Both the position numbers and the translations under genes were made by a program. This document shows, piece by piece, positions 1 through 8,088 of a DNA stretch of 64,000 nucleotides. The DNA comes from Chryseobacterium gleum (GTDB taxonomy: Bacteria > Bacteroidota > Bacteroidia > Flavobacteriales > Weeksellaceae), in the NCBI RefSeq assembly GCF_900636535.1, contig NZ_LR134289.1:2914001-2978000 (forward strand), given 5' to 3'. Positions within the stretch are counted from its first letter, which is position 1. Each line of letters begins with the position of its first letter. Under the pieces are notes generated by a model. That model had not been told where the DNA came from. It did no database searches and saw nothing but the letters and a program-made list of their open reading frames with translations.

Positions 1-2
1 GA

Positions 3-1067
3 AAAATTCAGTTGATGATTGATCTACCGTCAGATAAAAAAAATGAAATGTGGGAAAAACTCTACCGATATCAGAACCTATGTTTCCGAGCCGCAAACTT
101 AATCGCTTCCCATTTGTATGTTCAGGAAATGATCAAAGATTTCTTTTATCTTACAGAAGAAATACAATATAAGTTAGCTGATGAAAAAAAAGATGAGATG
201 GGAATGTTTAACCGTTCGAAAACTGGCACTACGGCACGAATGGTATTTGACCGTTTCAAAGGAGAAATCCCAACAGACATTTTGGGAAGCCTGAACAACA
301 CGATTCAATCAACTTTCTCCAAAAACAAAGCTGATTATTGGCAAGGAACAAAATCAGTTAGAAATTACAAAAGAGACATTCCGATCCCGCTTCCGGTCAA
401 ATGCATCAGCAAAATGAAATATGATCCCGATAAAAAAGCTTTTTGCTTCAATATGTTTGCGATTCCTGTCAAAACATACCTAGGAAAAGATTATACTGAT
501 AAGCGAGTGACAATGGAACGCCTGTTAAAAGGAGACATAAAGCTATGCACATCACAAATTCAACTGAAAGACAGGAAGATCTTCTGGCTTGCAGTTTTTG
601 AATTCAAAAAGGAAGAGAATCATTTAAAACCCGAAATCATTGCGGAAGCCTCCTTGTCTCTGGAACACCCAATAGTTGCAAAAGCTAACAATTTACGAAT
701 CAATATTGGCTCAAAAGAAGAGTTTTTGTATCGAAGGTTAGCGATTCAGGCAAGTCAAAAAAGGATTCAAGACGGTATCGCCTACGCACGCTCAGGAAAT
801 GGATCCAAACGCAAACAAAAGGCATTGTACAAAACAGAGAATCTTGAAAGTAGATATGTAACTCACCGACTTCATATGTATAGCCGAAAGCTTATCGATT
901 TCTGCGTACAGCAACAAGCTGGCACATTGATCCTTAAAAATCAGGAGGACAAAATTGGGATTGCAAAGGAACAGGAATTTGTGCTTCGCAATTGGAATTA
1001 TTATGAATTGCAGACCAAAATAAAATACAAAGCTGAAAAAGCAGGTATTGAATTAATTATTGGATAG
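3..1067 (+). CDS. Nuclease-dead Cas12f/TnpB-like RNA-guided protein (5' end beyond window)
   Basis: The frame is open to the first bases of the window. Candidate starts are TTG at 12 and ATG at 15, but the family-like residues KIQ lie upstream of them, so the true start is probably outside. The C-terminal part matches the RuvC region of TnpB/Cas12f proteins: a basic helix with KRKQKALYK (about residue 265), then AGTLIL (about 305), then NWNYYELQTKIKYKAEKAGIEL just before the stop. The catalytic sites are gone. The RuvC-I strand reads LSLEHPIV, with no Asp where active homologues have a DLG-type motif. RuvC-II reads LILKNQED, with Lys where the LE(D/N)L Glu should be. The protein stops where the RuvC-III Asp and the CxxC zinc ribbon should begin. 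This is the pattern expected of an exapted DNA-binding, non-cutting protein. Known parallels are TldR proteins and the dead Cas12f proteins reported with ECF sigma factors in Bacteroidota; assignment to either group is inference. A structured RNA follows at once. No transposase is next to it. Confidence 0.75.
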   Translation, partial: KIQLMIDLPSDKKNEMWEKLYRYQNLCFRAANLIASHLYVQEMIKDFFYLTEEIQYKLADEKKDEMGMFNRSKTGTTARMVFDRFKGEIPTDILGSLNNTIQSTFSKNKADYWQGTKSVRNYKRDIPIPLPVKCISKMKYDPDKKAFCFNMFAIPVKTYLGKDYTDKRVTMERLLKGDIKLCTSQIQLKDRKIFWLAVFEFKKEENHLKPEIIAEASLSLEHPIVAKANNLRINIGSKEEFLYRRLAIQASQKRIQDGIAYARSGNGSKRKQKALYKTENLESRYVTHRLHMYSRKLIDFCVQQQAGTLILKNQEDKIGIAKEQEFVLRNWNYYELQTKIKYKAEKAGIELIIG

Positions 1068-1074
1068 CTGAAAA

Positions 1075-1170
1075 ATATCGAGGGTGCTTGTACACCCGTA
1101 GGGTGAGGTCTTGGACACTCACTAAATACTCTTGTAGCATATACAACGGCGTGGGCTCTTTTACAAAGAA
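1075..1170 (+). ncRNA. Candidate guide RNA downstream of the dead Cas12f-like gene
   Basis: Directly after the stop codon of the Cas12f-like gene, three clean hairpins follow one another. The first is GGGTG (1082-1086) with CACCC (1093-1097). The second is GTGAGGTC (1103-1110) with GACaCTCAC (1114-1122, one bulged A). The third is TTGTA (1132-1136) with TACAA (1142-1146), a small repeat-like stem. This GC-rich, folded stretch stands out in AT-rich surroundings and contains no ORF. TnpB omega-RNAs and Cas12f-type guides occupy this position relative to the protein gene. By analogy the guide would begin right after the last stem, near 1148. The 3' boundary is a guess, and no promoter or terminator is evident, so the RNA may be processed from the mRNA. 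Confidence 0.6.
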
Positions 1171-1301
1171 AATATGAATTGGCGACTTCATTAAATAGAC
1201 CCCTTTAATTTTGAGGATCTTGAAAAACACAACTTCTCAATTAATTATAAGAAAGAGGCGGTATTATTTTGTAGCATAGAATATTTTAGCAGAAATCTTT
1301 A

Positions 1302-1880
1302 TTAGATTTCATATCCATAATTTTTTAGCATTTTGATAACTTGACTGTATTCATATCTCTTTATAAAAAGCCATAATTTTTCTATATAGATGGGATTTTT
1401 ATTTGCCCTATTTTTATCGCCAATTAGCCCCATCCAGTAAATGATATATGGCTTAAGATCTTTGGTTGTAAAAAGGTTATTATCAATATAATTTTGTAAA
1501 GTTGATAGACGAACTAAGAATTCGTCTATACTTTTTCGAATTATAGTTTCTTCATCGTTGAATTCGGAATTTGGAGAAACTGACAACGAATTTTCTAAAT
1601 GAGTTTCATCAACAAAAAATATTGATCTTTCTTTATTGCTTGGAATTTCATTCTCATAAAGTGGTATATCAATTCGATTCCAATCTAGAATGAGAAGCGC
1701 TTTCTTTACATCTCTATCTGAGAAAAAATCCTTCATTTCTTTTGCTAAAAATTCATTTCTCTTCCATTTTTGTGATTTTGAATATTCTAATAGTGCTTTT
1801 ACTGCCAAAACAATAGTTGTTATAAAAGTTGCTATTTTTATAAATTTTTCAAAATCTAAATTTTCTAAATAATCACACAT
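1302..1880 (-). CDS. Hypothetical membrane-anchored protein
   Basis: A 192-residue protein I do not recognise. One hydrophobic segment lies near the N-terminus (about residues 14-30), and the rest is charged and probably cytoplasmic, ending in a Trp/Tyr-rich helical stretch. It starts at ATG 1880 and ends about 230 bases from the Cas12f-like gene, which runs the other way. Base composition is very AT-rich, like the neighbouring cargo. The gene lies downstream of the PD-(D/E)XK-like gene on the same strand with a 163-base gap, so the two could act together, for example in defence as a membrane effector plus a nuclease. That pairing is only suggested by position. Confidence 0.6.
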   Translation of the reverse strand: MCDYLENLDFEKFIKIATFITTIVLAVKALLEYSKSQKWKRNEFLAKEMKDFFSDRDVKKALLILDWNRIDIPLYENEIPSNKERSIFFVDETHLENSLSVSPNSEFNDEETIIRKSIDEFLVRLSTLQNYIDNNLFTTKDLKPYIIYWMGLIGDKNRANKNPIYIEKLWLFIKRYEYSQVIKMLKNYGYEI

Positions 1881-2043
1881 TTTTGTTAAGATTTCTACTA
1901 ATTAAATTATCTCAACTGATTCTTTAACTGATTTCATTTTTTCTATTGTAAAAAATTACACAAAACTTTCTTGATATTTTACATTTGTAGGATTTTCAAA
2001 GCCGAAATTTCCAGTCAAAACAACAAGTTTCGATAAAATAATA

Positions 2044-2889
2044 CTACAAAAATTTGTTATCAGACTCCTTCTTTAAAATATTTTCTTTAAACTTTTCAGC
2101 AAAATCGTTTACATGACTTTCCAGATATTCTTCTAAAAATTCTTTAGAAATAAAATCAATTAGGTATTTATTATTTTGTTTTTTAGATTCAATTTCTCGA
2201 GTAAATGAAATATACCCAATTTCATTCACTTTACTTTTGTCTATATGAGAATCTATTGAAAATATCTTCGAATTTAATACTACAATTGGAAAATAAATAA
2301 TATAGTTTTTCCAAGTTTCACTTCTAATAGCTATATCTTTATTTTTATAGTAGTCTAAACTTTTACTTAATGGCATTAATATAGAGTCATAAATTCCATC
2401 ATGAAATGCGTTCCATTCTTTGTTTTTTTGAACAAGCTTACAGAATTGTACTGCTTTGTAATCTTTAATACTATATGGAAAGATTTCATTTATATTATAA
2501 TACATAAATCCATCTTTTCTATAAAATGAATTTTTTTGCCCATCTACAGGAACCATATATTCTGCCGCTGGATACAGAAAGTTAGGAGGAGAATAATTCT
2601 TATCAATTTTACCTTTATTACGGGTTATAAAAACAAATGGGTTTTTGTTATTCTTACACTCACATAATATTCTTATACCGATTGAAATTTTATTCTTTTC
2701 ATCATAAAAAAATCTCTTATAACCTGTTACATCTAATTCTCTTGATCTTTCTTCTTCACTGTCTTTAAATGCAGAATTGGTTTGAATATTAAATCCGAAT
2801 TTTTCAATAACAAATCCGATTTCTTGTTCAAATAAATATCCAGATTCATTGATCGCTTTTAGGATATCTTCTTCTGTTGGCGTATTCAT
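2044..2889 (-). CDS. Unknown protein with a PD-(D/E)XK nuclease-like core
   Basis: A 281-residue protein of no family I can name. The N-terminal third holds what looks like a restriction-endonuclease fold: a helix with Glu (EQEIGFVIEKFGF, about residues 21-33), then SRELDVTGY (about 49-57), then a beta strand IRILCECKNN (about 72-81). The ELD...ECK spacing fits the PD-(D/E)XK active site. The remaining two thirds are predicted mixed alpha/beta with no motif I recognise. It starts at ATG 2889 and has its own 5' gap from the relaxase gene. As cargo on a mobile element it may be a defence or restriction-like nuclease; this is inference from the motif and context. Confidence 0.6.
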   Translation of the reverse strand: MNTPTEEDILKAINESGYLFEQEIGFVIEKFGFNIQTNSAFKDSEEERSRELDVTGYKRFFYDEKNKISIGIRILCECKNNKNPFVFITRNKGKIDKNYSPPNFLYPAAEYMVPVDGQKNSFYRKDGFMYYNINEIFPYSIKDYKAVQFCKLVQKNKEWNAFHDGIYDSILMPLSKSLDYYKNKDIAIRSETWKNYIIYFPIVVLNSKIFSIDSHIDKSKVNEIGYISFTREIESKKQNNKYLIDFISKEFLEEYLESHVNDFAEKFKENILKKESDNKFL

Positions 2890-3015
2890 AAAATGTAAGA
2901 TAACTTTGAGATTTATTTATTACTAATAACTTTCTAAGAGCTTTTTCTATTGCTAATATAATGATTTAATTTTTAGATGCTTCATATCCTAAGTTTCCTT
3001 TGGGCTTTAGTCTAA

Positions 3016-4176
3016 TCAAAATTTTCTACCTTTTTTTTTCTTCTGAATTGGAATATCTTCATTATTATAATTCAGATTTTCATTTCCAAAACGTAATAAT
3101 GATAAAAATCTAACACTATTTTCTGAATCTTTAAAGATCTCATTAAATGCTGAAAAAGGAATATTATTTTCTTTACTTACTTTTTCTGCTATCTTACCCA
3201 TTTCAGAGATCAGAGTTTCTCTGTCAGATCTTTCAACTCTGGGATATCTATATCTTTCAAATTTGATCTCTCTTTCGAGAATATTGGTGACAGAATCTAA
3301 ATATTTTTTCTTTTCTGAAGCAAAGACGTTTGGATCAGTCAACAGCACAGAGATTTTATTTTCAAATAGTTGAACTTCTTTCTTAGAGTTATCAATCTTT
3401 GTACTGAGTTCGAAAATTTGCTTGGACTTAGTTTCCAATTCTGTTTTATTTTTTTGAATTATACTTCTGTAGCTTCGAAATGCTTTTTCATAATTCGCAA
3501 TGGTCTTGTCTGTCTTAATTTTTATAAAACCTAGAAAATCATTTTCCTTTACAACCAGCTCCTCCGATTTAGTCGAACTCATTTCAGATTTCAATATATT
3601 GAATCTTTCTTCCAAAACTTTGAGATCTTCTTCTTTCTGCTGAATCTTAAACTCAATTGCTTCCAATCTTCCTCTTGAACCTGAAATTCCTCTTTCCATA
3701 TTCAGGCATTCTGCTGTCAGATCCTGCATTTTTGAATAATGGTAAGATTGATGCTTAAGTGTTTTACCAGTTCCCAAATCTTGCCAGTCAGCTACTAAAT
3801 GAGCGTGATAATTCGGTTTCCATTCTTTCGTGTCTTTATCGGTGTGTCCTTCGTCTTTATGAATAGCAATTTGAAAAACACGGATTTTCAGTTCATCTTC
3901 CAGTCTTTTTGCCAAGTTTTGAAGTTCCAACATCGTTGTATTTTCTTTGATAACAACTACAGCTTCCCGAACTGGCATTGCATTCTTTTGCAATTTTCTT
4001 CCTGACTTAGCTTTGCAATATGCTTCAATCTTTTGCATTCTATCAGATATTTTCTGTTCTAACCAATATTCATTGTTTGGTGTCAGATCTTTACGGATGT
4101 AGTCGAAAGTTTTCTTTCTGAAATTATGAGTTTCAGAGTCCGATTTGACTGCTTTGAAATTAATTGAAGTCTTCAT
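3016..4176 (-). CDS. Relaxase / mobilization protein
   Basis: A 386-residue protein with the layout of small Bacteroidota mobilization relaxases. About residues 90-135 contain a histidine cluster, HKDEGH followed by NYHAHLV, resembling the HxDExxxH...HxH metal-binding motif of MobV/Pre-type HUH relaxases. A long coiled coil follows (about residues 165-275), then a basic KKKKGRKF tail. Such proteins nick the element's oriT and lead the strand into the recipient. The gene starts at ATG 4176, immediately beside the inverted-repeat block at 4225-4423, which is where oriT would be expected. Upstream on the same strand are the primase and helicase. The exact Mob family is uncertain. Confidence 0.75.
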   Translation of the reverse strand: MKTSINFKAVKSDSETHNFRKKTFDYIRKDLTPNNEYWLEQKISDRMQKIEAYCKAKSGRKLQKNAMPVREAVVVIKENTTMLELQNLAKRLEDELKIRVFQIAIHKDEGHTDKDTKEWKPNYHAHLVADWQDLGTGKTLKHQSYHYSKMQDLTAECLNMERGISGSRGRLEAIEFKIQQKEEDLKVLEERFNILKSEMSSTKSEELVVKENDFLGFIKIKTDKTIANYEKAFRSYRSIIQKNKTELETKSKQIFELSTKIDNSKKEVQLFENKISVLLTDPNVFASEKKKYLDSVTNILEREIKFERYRYPRVERSDRETLISEMGKIAEKVSKENNIPFSAFNEIFKDSENSVRFLSLLRFGNENLNYNNEDIPIQKKKKGRKF

Positions 4177-4224
4177 TAGTTTTCATCTTTTAAGTTTGTG
4201 CTATATGTTTCCAATCAAAACTGT

Positions 4225-4423
4225 TGTATAAAAATTATACAGCAATTAATTTTACCTGTGCATTTTTTACGCACCTTCGTTAATAGACCTGCGTATTTTT
4301 TATACAGGTTGGTACCAGTCAACCTTATCCTATCTTACTCAGGTTAAAGCCTCGCAGAGCGTATTTGAAACTTTGTTGGGAGGAACGACCTTCAAAGTTG
4401 CGAATGCGCTCCTAACTTCTGCG
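4225..4423. repeat. Cluster of inverted repeats, candidate oriT
   Basis: The 278-base gap between relaxase and primase holds at least four inverted repeats. They are TGTATAA/TTATACA (4225-4241), GTGC/GCAC (4258-4274), and CCTG..TAT/ATACAGG (4288-4308). The fourth is a nested set: CGCAGA/TCTGCG (4353-4358 and 4418-4423) enclosing GAGCG/CGCTC (4357-4361 and 4407-4411) and AACTTTG/CAAAGTT (4369-4375 and 4393-4399). The last part is much richer in GC than its surroundings. Transfer origins of mobilizable elements usually lie beside the relaxase gene and consist of such repeats. It could instead be a structured regulatory RNA. Confidence 0.5.
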
Positions 4424-4454
4424 GGTAGTTGGAAAAAACATACAGCACGCTTTA

Positions 4455-5438
4455 TCAACGCTTCATTTTAAAACTATTTGAGTTTCTAATTTCCGGTTCC
4501 CGCTTTATCTCTTCTAATTTATCAGGCTCAGGAAATTTTTCAGATTGTTTTCCTGATTTATCAGCTACATCATTTTTTATTCGATGTATCAAAAATTCGT
4601 TTAGATCTTTATGGTTGGAATAAATTCCGGAATGATCTTTGGCTTCCGGAAATGATTTTATAATCTGAGATTTACATTTAATTCCCGCATTATCGTTGTC
4701 GAGAAACAGATTGATATCAGAGTAGTTTTTCAAACATTCTATGGATTTGTTTAAAAGAGCAATGGAATTCATTACGAGAATATCTCCTGCGAAAGATCTC
4801 TGCATTTCTACAAAAGACAAGGCATCCATAAAGCCTTCAAAAACTGCTGCACTTTTGATATTTTTAACTTCAACACTTGATATGTCCTGTAAACCACAAT
4901 TGAGATTAATTATTGAAATATCCTTTTTCAACAATGACCCTTTATAAAAAGAATTACGAAGCTCAAAGCCTCCGGATAAATTTTCAAAGCCAATTGCGTA
5001 GAGTTCCTTTTCTCCGACTGTAAATCGCACCTCTTTTATGTAATCATAGATTTTAGGACTCAATCCACGCTCCTGTAAATATTTTTTCAGGTTTGGATTT
5101 TCTAAATTCAGCATTTCTGTAATTCTGTAATTTGGTTCCGACTTTTTGATCTGTGCTTGCTGATGAAAAGAAGAAAAATTTTGTTTTTGCGCCCAGTCCA
5201 GAACTCCATTGACCGAAGTGTTCAAATATTTTTTCATAAAGTCGGTATTGTTCCCGCCGATACCTTCTGAATGGAGATACCAGGCATTAATCCTTTTATC
5301 TAATTTAAAAGAGGCTTGGGATTCGCTGGCAAAGGGGTTGAGATACCAAGCTTCTTTTTCATTTTGTTTCGTTGGAAGGTGTCCGAGAGAAAGGAGGACT
5401 TCTTGCAACGATATGCTGTTGAATTGTTTGCAGTTCAT
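4455..5438 (-). CDS. Toprim-domain DNA primase of the mobile element
   Basis: A 327-residue protein with a short N-terminal region resembling the CHC2-type primase N-terminus but lacking its cysteines (WYLNPFASESQASFKL, then WYLHSEGIGG). A Toprim domain follows in the second half. The Toprim motifs are FEGFMDALSF (about residue 199) and LFLDNDNAG (about 244), the metal-binding Glu and DxD. This layout is usual for primases of Bacteroides-type mobilizable elements, which prime replication of the excised circle. It lies between the helicase and relaxase genes, all on the minus strand. The C-terminus is hydrophilic and rich in Lys and Glu. The assignment is firm for the domain and inferred for the role. 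Confidence 0.8.
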   Translation of the reverse strand: MNCKQFNSISLQEVLLSLGHLPTKQNEKEAWYLNPFASESQASFKLDKRINAWYLHSEGIGGNNTDFMKKYLNTSVNGVLDWAQKQNFSSFHQQAQIKKSEPNYRITEMLNLENPNLKKYLQERGLSPKIYDYIKEVRFTVGEKELYAIGFENLSGGFELRNSFYKGSLLKKDISIINLNCGLQDISSVEVKNIKSAAVFEGFMDALSFVEMQRSFAGDILVMNSIALLNKSIECLKNYSDINLFLDNDNAGIKCKSQIIKSFPEAKDHSGIYSNHKDLNEFLIHRIKNDVADKSGKQSEKFPEPDKLEEIKREPEIRNSNSFKMKR

Positions 5439-5519
5439 TTTTGTAATTTTTAATGTTTTTTAGTGATTAATAGTAGATGTCCTTTCAGTTCAGGCGGAAG
5501 AGTTTAGTTTTGACTAATT

Positions 5520-5726
5520 TTTGATGAATTGATGAGAAAACCATATAAGAAACTGAATAATAATAAATTGCACTATCATCAAAGTCTCATCATCTCAGCA
5601 AAGTAGAAATGTTCTTCTCATCATCCTCTCATCAAAAATCAAGGTTTAAAAATTTGATGAGGCTTTTGATGAGATCTAACTAATTGATTTTATTTTCTTT
5701 ATCAATTAATTCATCATTTCATCAAA
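5520..5726. repeat. Six copies of TTTGATGA/TCATCAAA, iteron-like
   Basis: The octamer TTTGATGA occurs in direct orientation at 5520-5527, 5653-5660 and 5665-5672, and as its complement TCATCAAA at 5576-5583, 5629-5636 and 5719-5726, with further partial GATGAG/CTCATC copies between. The last copy overlaps the 3' end of the helicase gene. Six copies in about 200 bases of AT-rich sequence between helicase and primase suggest an iteron-type origin or a binding region for an element-encoded protein. The role is inference. Confidence 0.5.
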
Positions 5727-6944
5727 TCTTTGAAGAATAAAATTCCTATCTATTGTAAAATACCGTCCTGTTTTGTTCTGTTGGAAAAAATTTAAACCAT
5801 GATCAAGATCGTATTTGATGTAAGCCAAAGAATTACTTTGTGGTTCGAGTTTCCAGTTTTCTTTCAGTATTTTCCGGACATCGTTGACTGTCCAGTATTG
5901 TTTGCTGAACATCTTGCCAAGCATATTGAAAATGTCCTGAGGAATACAATGGATTTTGCTGTCTTCAGTACTTTCGAAAAACTCATATAAAAGTTCGATG
6001 ATCTTGGATTCCAGTTTGTTATTATTTTTCCACACCAGTTTCTGAAGAGCCTTTGTTCTGATCTGGGAGTCTGTGAACCACATCCTTGTCTCCTTACGAC
6101 TGTGGAAAGGTCTTTGAATTAAGTATCGAAGAAAATAAGGGATCTCTTTGTTGAGATTTTTTAGAAATTCGGTGTTTTCGCTTTTGATTGATTTTACTTT
6201 GATGATCCAAAATCTGATCTCATTTTCATCGATCTGAATGAAGTTATCTTCATTATTGGAACAGAGAATAAATTTGCCAAAGAATTCGACTTCTTCACGG
6301 TCTTTTCCCTTTGCCTCCTTTTTGTCTTTGTCAGTAGTAGAAAGATATTTTAAGCGTTCAGTGATTTCTTTTTTATCAAAGAATACCTCATCAATTGCAA
6401 CAATCAGCATTGAAGTCCAATCTGAATTGAACTGACTGCTGAATGAGTCTCCTTTGATGTAGGTCATATTTAATCCGAAGATAGATTTCAACCATTTGAT
6501 AAAAGTTGATTTTCCAGTAGCTCTTTCTTTACTTACCAAGCAAAGAATTGGAAGTATCTGCGTTGGATGTTCAAGCAATATCTTTATGTAATCTAGGCCT
6601 AGCTCCAATTGCTCTCCGAAAATATGCTCCATAAATTTTAGTGAGAATGGAATTTTGTTTTCTAAATCTTCAGGACTTATACTTTCATTGATTGGTTGAT
6701 AAGGAATTTCATTGTACATATTGTAGAATCCGTCGATGATCTGCTTATAATTAAGATGAGAAGGAATACAGCAGAAGCCATCATATTTTGAAACTTTTGA
6801 AACGTAGATTTTTCCGTGATCGCTAATAATTGTTTCACGGTTCCATCGTACCAAAATTGAAATTTTGTCTCCTGAGATCAATGGTTTCTCGATAGTCTTA
6901 TAATAGGTTATCCCTACTCTGAGGTATGGAATTTTTTCGCTCAT
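5706..6944 (-). CDS. D5-like superfamily 3 helicase (DUF5906-type)
   Basis: A 412-residue ATPase. Walker A is ERATGKSTF (about residue 160), Walker B is MLIVAIDEVFF (about 204), and the sensor strand is KFILCSNNED (about 249). This is the order found in phage D5/SF3 primase-helicases and in the helicases of Bacteroidota integrative elements. The N-terminal 120 residues carry no primase motif I can see, so priming is probably supplied by the Toprim protein encoded next. The C-terminal 100 residues look like a winged-helix region. The start is ATG 6944. It probably unwinds the excised element for replication. Confidence 0.8.
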   Translation of the reverse strand: MSEKIPYLRVGITYYKTIEKPLISGDKISILVRWNRETIISDHGKIYVSKVSKYDGFCCIPSHLNYKQIIDGFYNMYNEIPYQPINESISPEDLENKIPFSLKFMEHIFGEQLELGLDYIKILLEHPTQILPILCLVSKERATGKSTFIKWLKSIFGLNMTYIKGDSFSSQFNSDWTSMLIVAIDEVFFDKKEITERLKYLSTTDKDKKEAKGKDREEVEFFGKFILCSNNEDNFIQIDENEIRFWIIKVKSIKSENTEFLKNLNKEIPYFLRYLIQRPFHSRKETRMWFTDSQIRTKALQKLVWKNNNKLESKIIELLYEFFESTEDSKIHCIPQDIFNMLGKMFSKQYWTVNDVRKILKENWKLEPQSNSLAYIKYDLDHGLNFFQQNKTGRYFTIDRNFILQRFDEMMN

Positions 6945-7016
6945 ATTTTAAAGGTTTGGTTCCGTACATGAAATGCGGAAGGGTGAATTAGATTATTTGA
7001 TAAATAAAATCTCTAT

Positions 7017-7295
7017 CTATCTCCTATACTTAAGCGATTTGACCTCGTTTAAAGCATCCATCAGATCAAAATGATTGACCCTGTAGAATCTTCCTATTTG
7101 TTCTGCTTTGATGTTGCCTTTTAAAATGTGTGAGCGTACGGTCTGGTAATCCAGTTTAAGAATTTCTGAACACTCTTTGATAGAGTATAGTTTCTTTTTC
7201 AACTCGATTTCAGGTTCTTTTTTTAGGGAATAGAGTAAGTCTTTTACTTCCCCTAATTCGTCGAGAATGGTTTGGAATGGATTTGTTGTCTGCAT
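7017..7295 (-). CDS. Excisionase-type helix-turn-helix protein
   Basis: A 92-residue protein whose C-terminal half is a MerR-like/excisionase HTH: KKLYSIKECSEILKLDYQTV, then RSHILKGNIKAEQIGRFYRV. This domain (often called HTH_17) is typical of small DNA-binding proteins beside integrases in Bacteroidota elements. They assist excision or regulate the mobilization genes. The N-terminal 35 residues are probably a coiled coil for dimerization. It lies 72 bases upstream of the helicase gene on the same strand. A second possibility is a transcriptional regulator without an excision role. Confidence 0.75.
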   Translation of the reverse strand: MQTTNPFQTILDELGEVKDLLYSLKKEPEIELKKKLYSIKECSEILKLDYQTVRSHILKGNIKAEQIGRFYRVNHFDLMDALNEVKSLKYRR

Positions 7296-7538
7296 AATCT
7301 GTTGTATTTATTTGCAGACAAAATTGTATGATCGGAATAACTAATGATGCAATTCTACTCAATTGCGTAAAGTTTGATAGCTGATATTTAGTTATATATA
7401 AATTAATGGTGTAGACATATTGTTCCTCGGTAATGTAAAGACCAAAGAGAATTTCTTAATTTTCAGAATTGACATCGTGAGGTAATGTCTCTGTAATTAA
7501 AACGAAGGGATATTGTATACTGGATTTTTATTTATTTC

Positions 7539-8006
7539 TCATCTGCATTTTTCACATACTCCGTCAGAAATATATTCGTCACCAGATAATCCACATCTTG
7601 AGCATTTTAAATTTATCAAATCACAATTCGATTCAATTATTTTCTGTAAAATTATGTCATTAGTATCAATGTAACATTCAAAACTTCCGTGATAATTTTT
7701 AGCAGTTAGAGGGATTGATAGATTCCACCCGTTTTCTATTAATTCATTCATCATTTTTCGAATATTATCTGCCCAGCCAGGATATGATCTAGAGAATTTC
7801 TCAACAATTTTTTCTTTGAAAAATTTCTCAGTATATATATTAAAAGACAATTTTCTTCCTTCTAAAATTTTTTCAAATCCAGAAATTGCCCAGTTGTGAT
7901 GTTCCCAACGAGAGGCAGTTACGTTCATAATTAATTCTTCTGTTGGAGCATTTAAATGATCTTTAATCACACTTTGCATTGCTAAATTAAAATCAACTTG
8001 ATTCAT
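7539..8006 (-). CDS. Hypothetical protein with a C-terminal zinc ribbon
   Basis: A 155-residue protein I do not recognise. The last 25 residues contain two Cys pairs, CSRCG and CEKC, spaced like a small zinc ribbon. The N-terminal part is mostly helical. It starts at ATG 8006 and sits between the HTH protein and another unknown gene in the element, in the accessory position of integrase-linked genes. The zinc ribbon suggests nucleic-acid or protein binding, but nothing more specific can be said. Confidence 0.55.
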   Translation of the reverse strand: MNQVDFNLAMQSVIKDHLNAPTEELIMNVTASRWEHHNWAISGFEKILEGRKLSFNIYTEKFFKEKIVEKFSRSYPGWADNIRKMMNELIENGWNLSIPLTAKNYHGSFECYIDTNDIILQKIIESNCDLINLKCSRCGLSGDEYISDGVCEKCR

Positions 8007-8088
8007 TGTTACGGATTCAATTTTTTATATCAGGTTTAAAATTTCTGCTATTTATTTAAAAATTAATTTAACTCTAACAGCTATACAG

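Noticed and set aside
3..1170. An active IS605/IS607-type transposon carrying TnpB
   Set aside because: No TnpA or serine recombinase is adjacent within the window, and the protein lacks the catalytic residues.
1068..1301. A CRISPR array next to the Cas12f-like gene
   Set aside because: There is only one repeat-like stem and no regular repeat-spacer pattern; a single guide unit is more likely.
4429..4623. A 64-codon plus-strand ORF at the end of the primase gene
   Set aside because: It overlaps the primase coding sequence antisense and has no domain or upstream signal.
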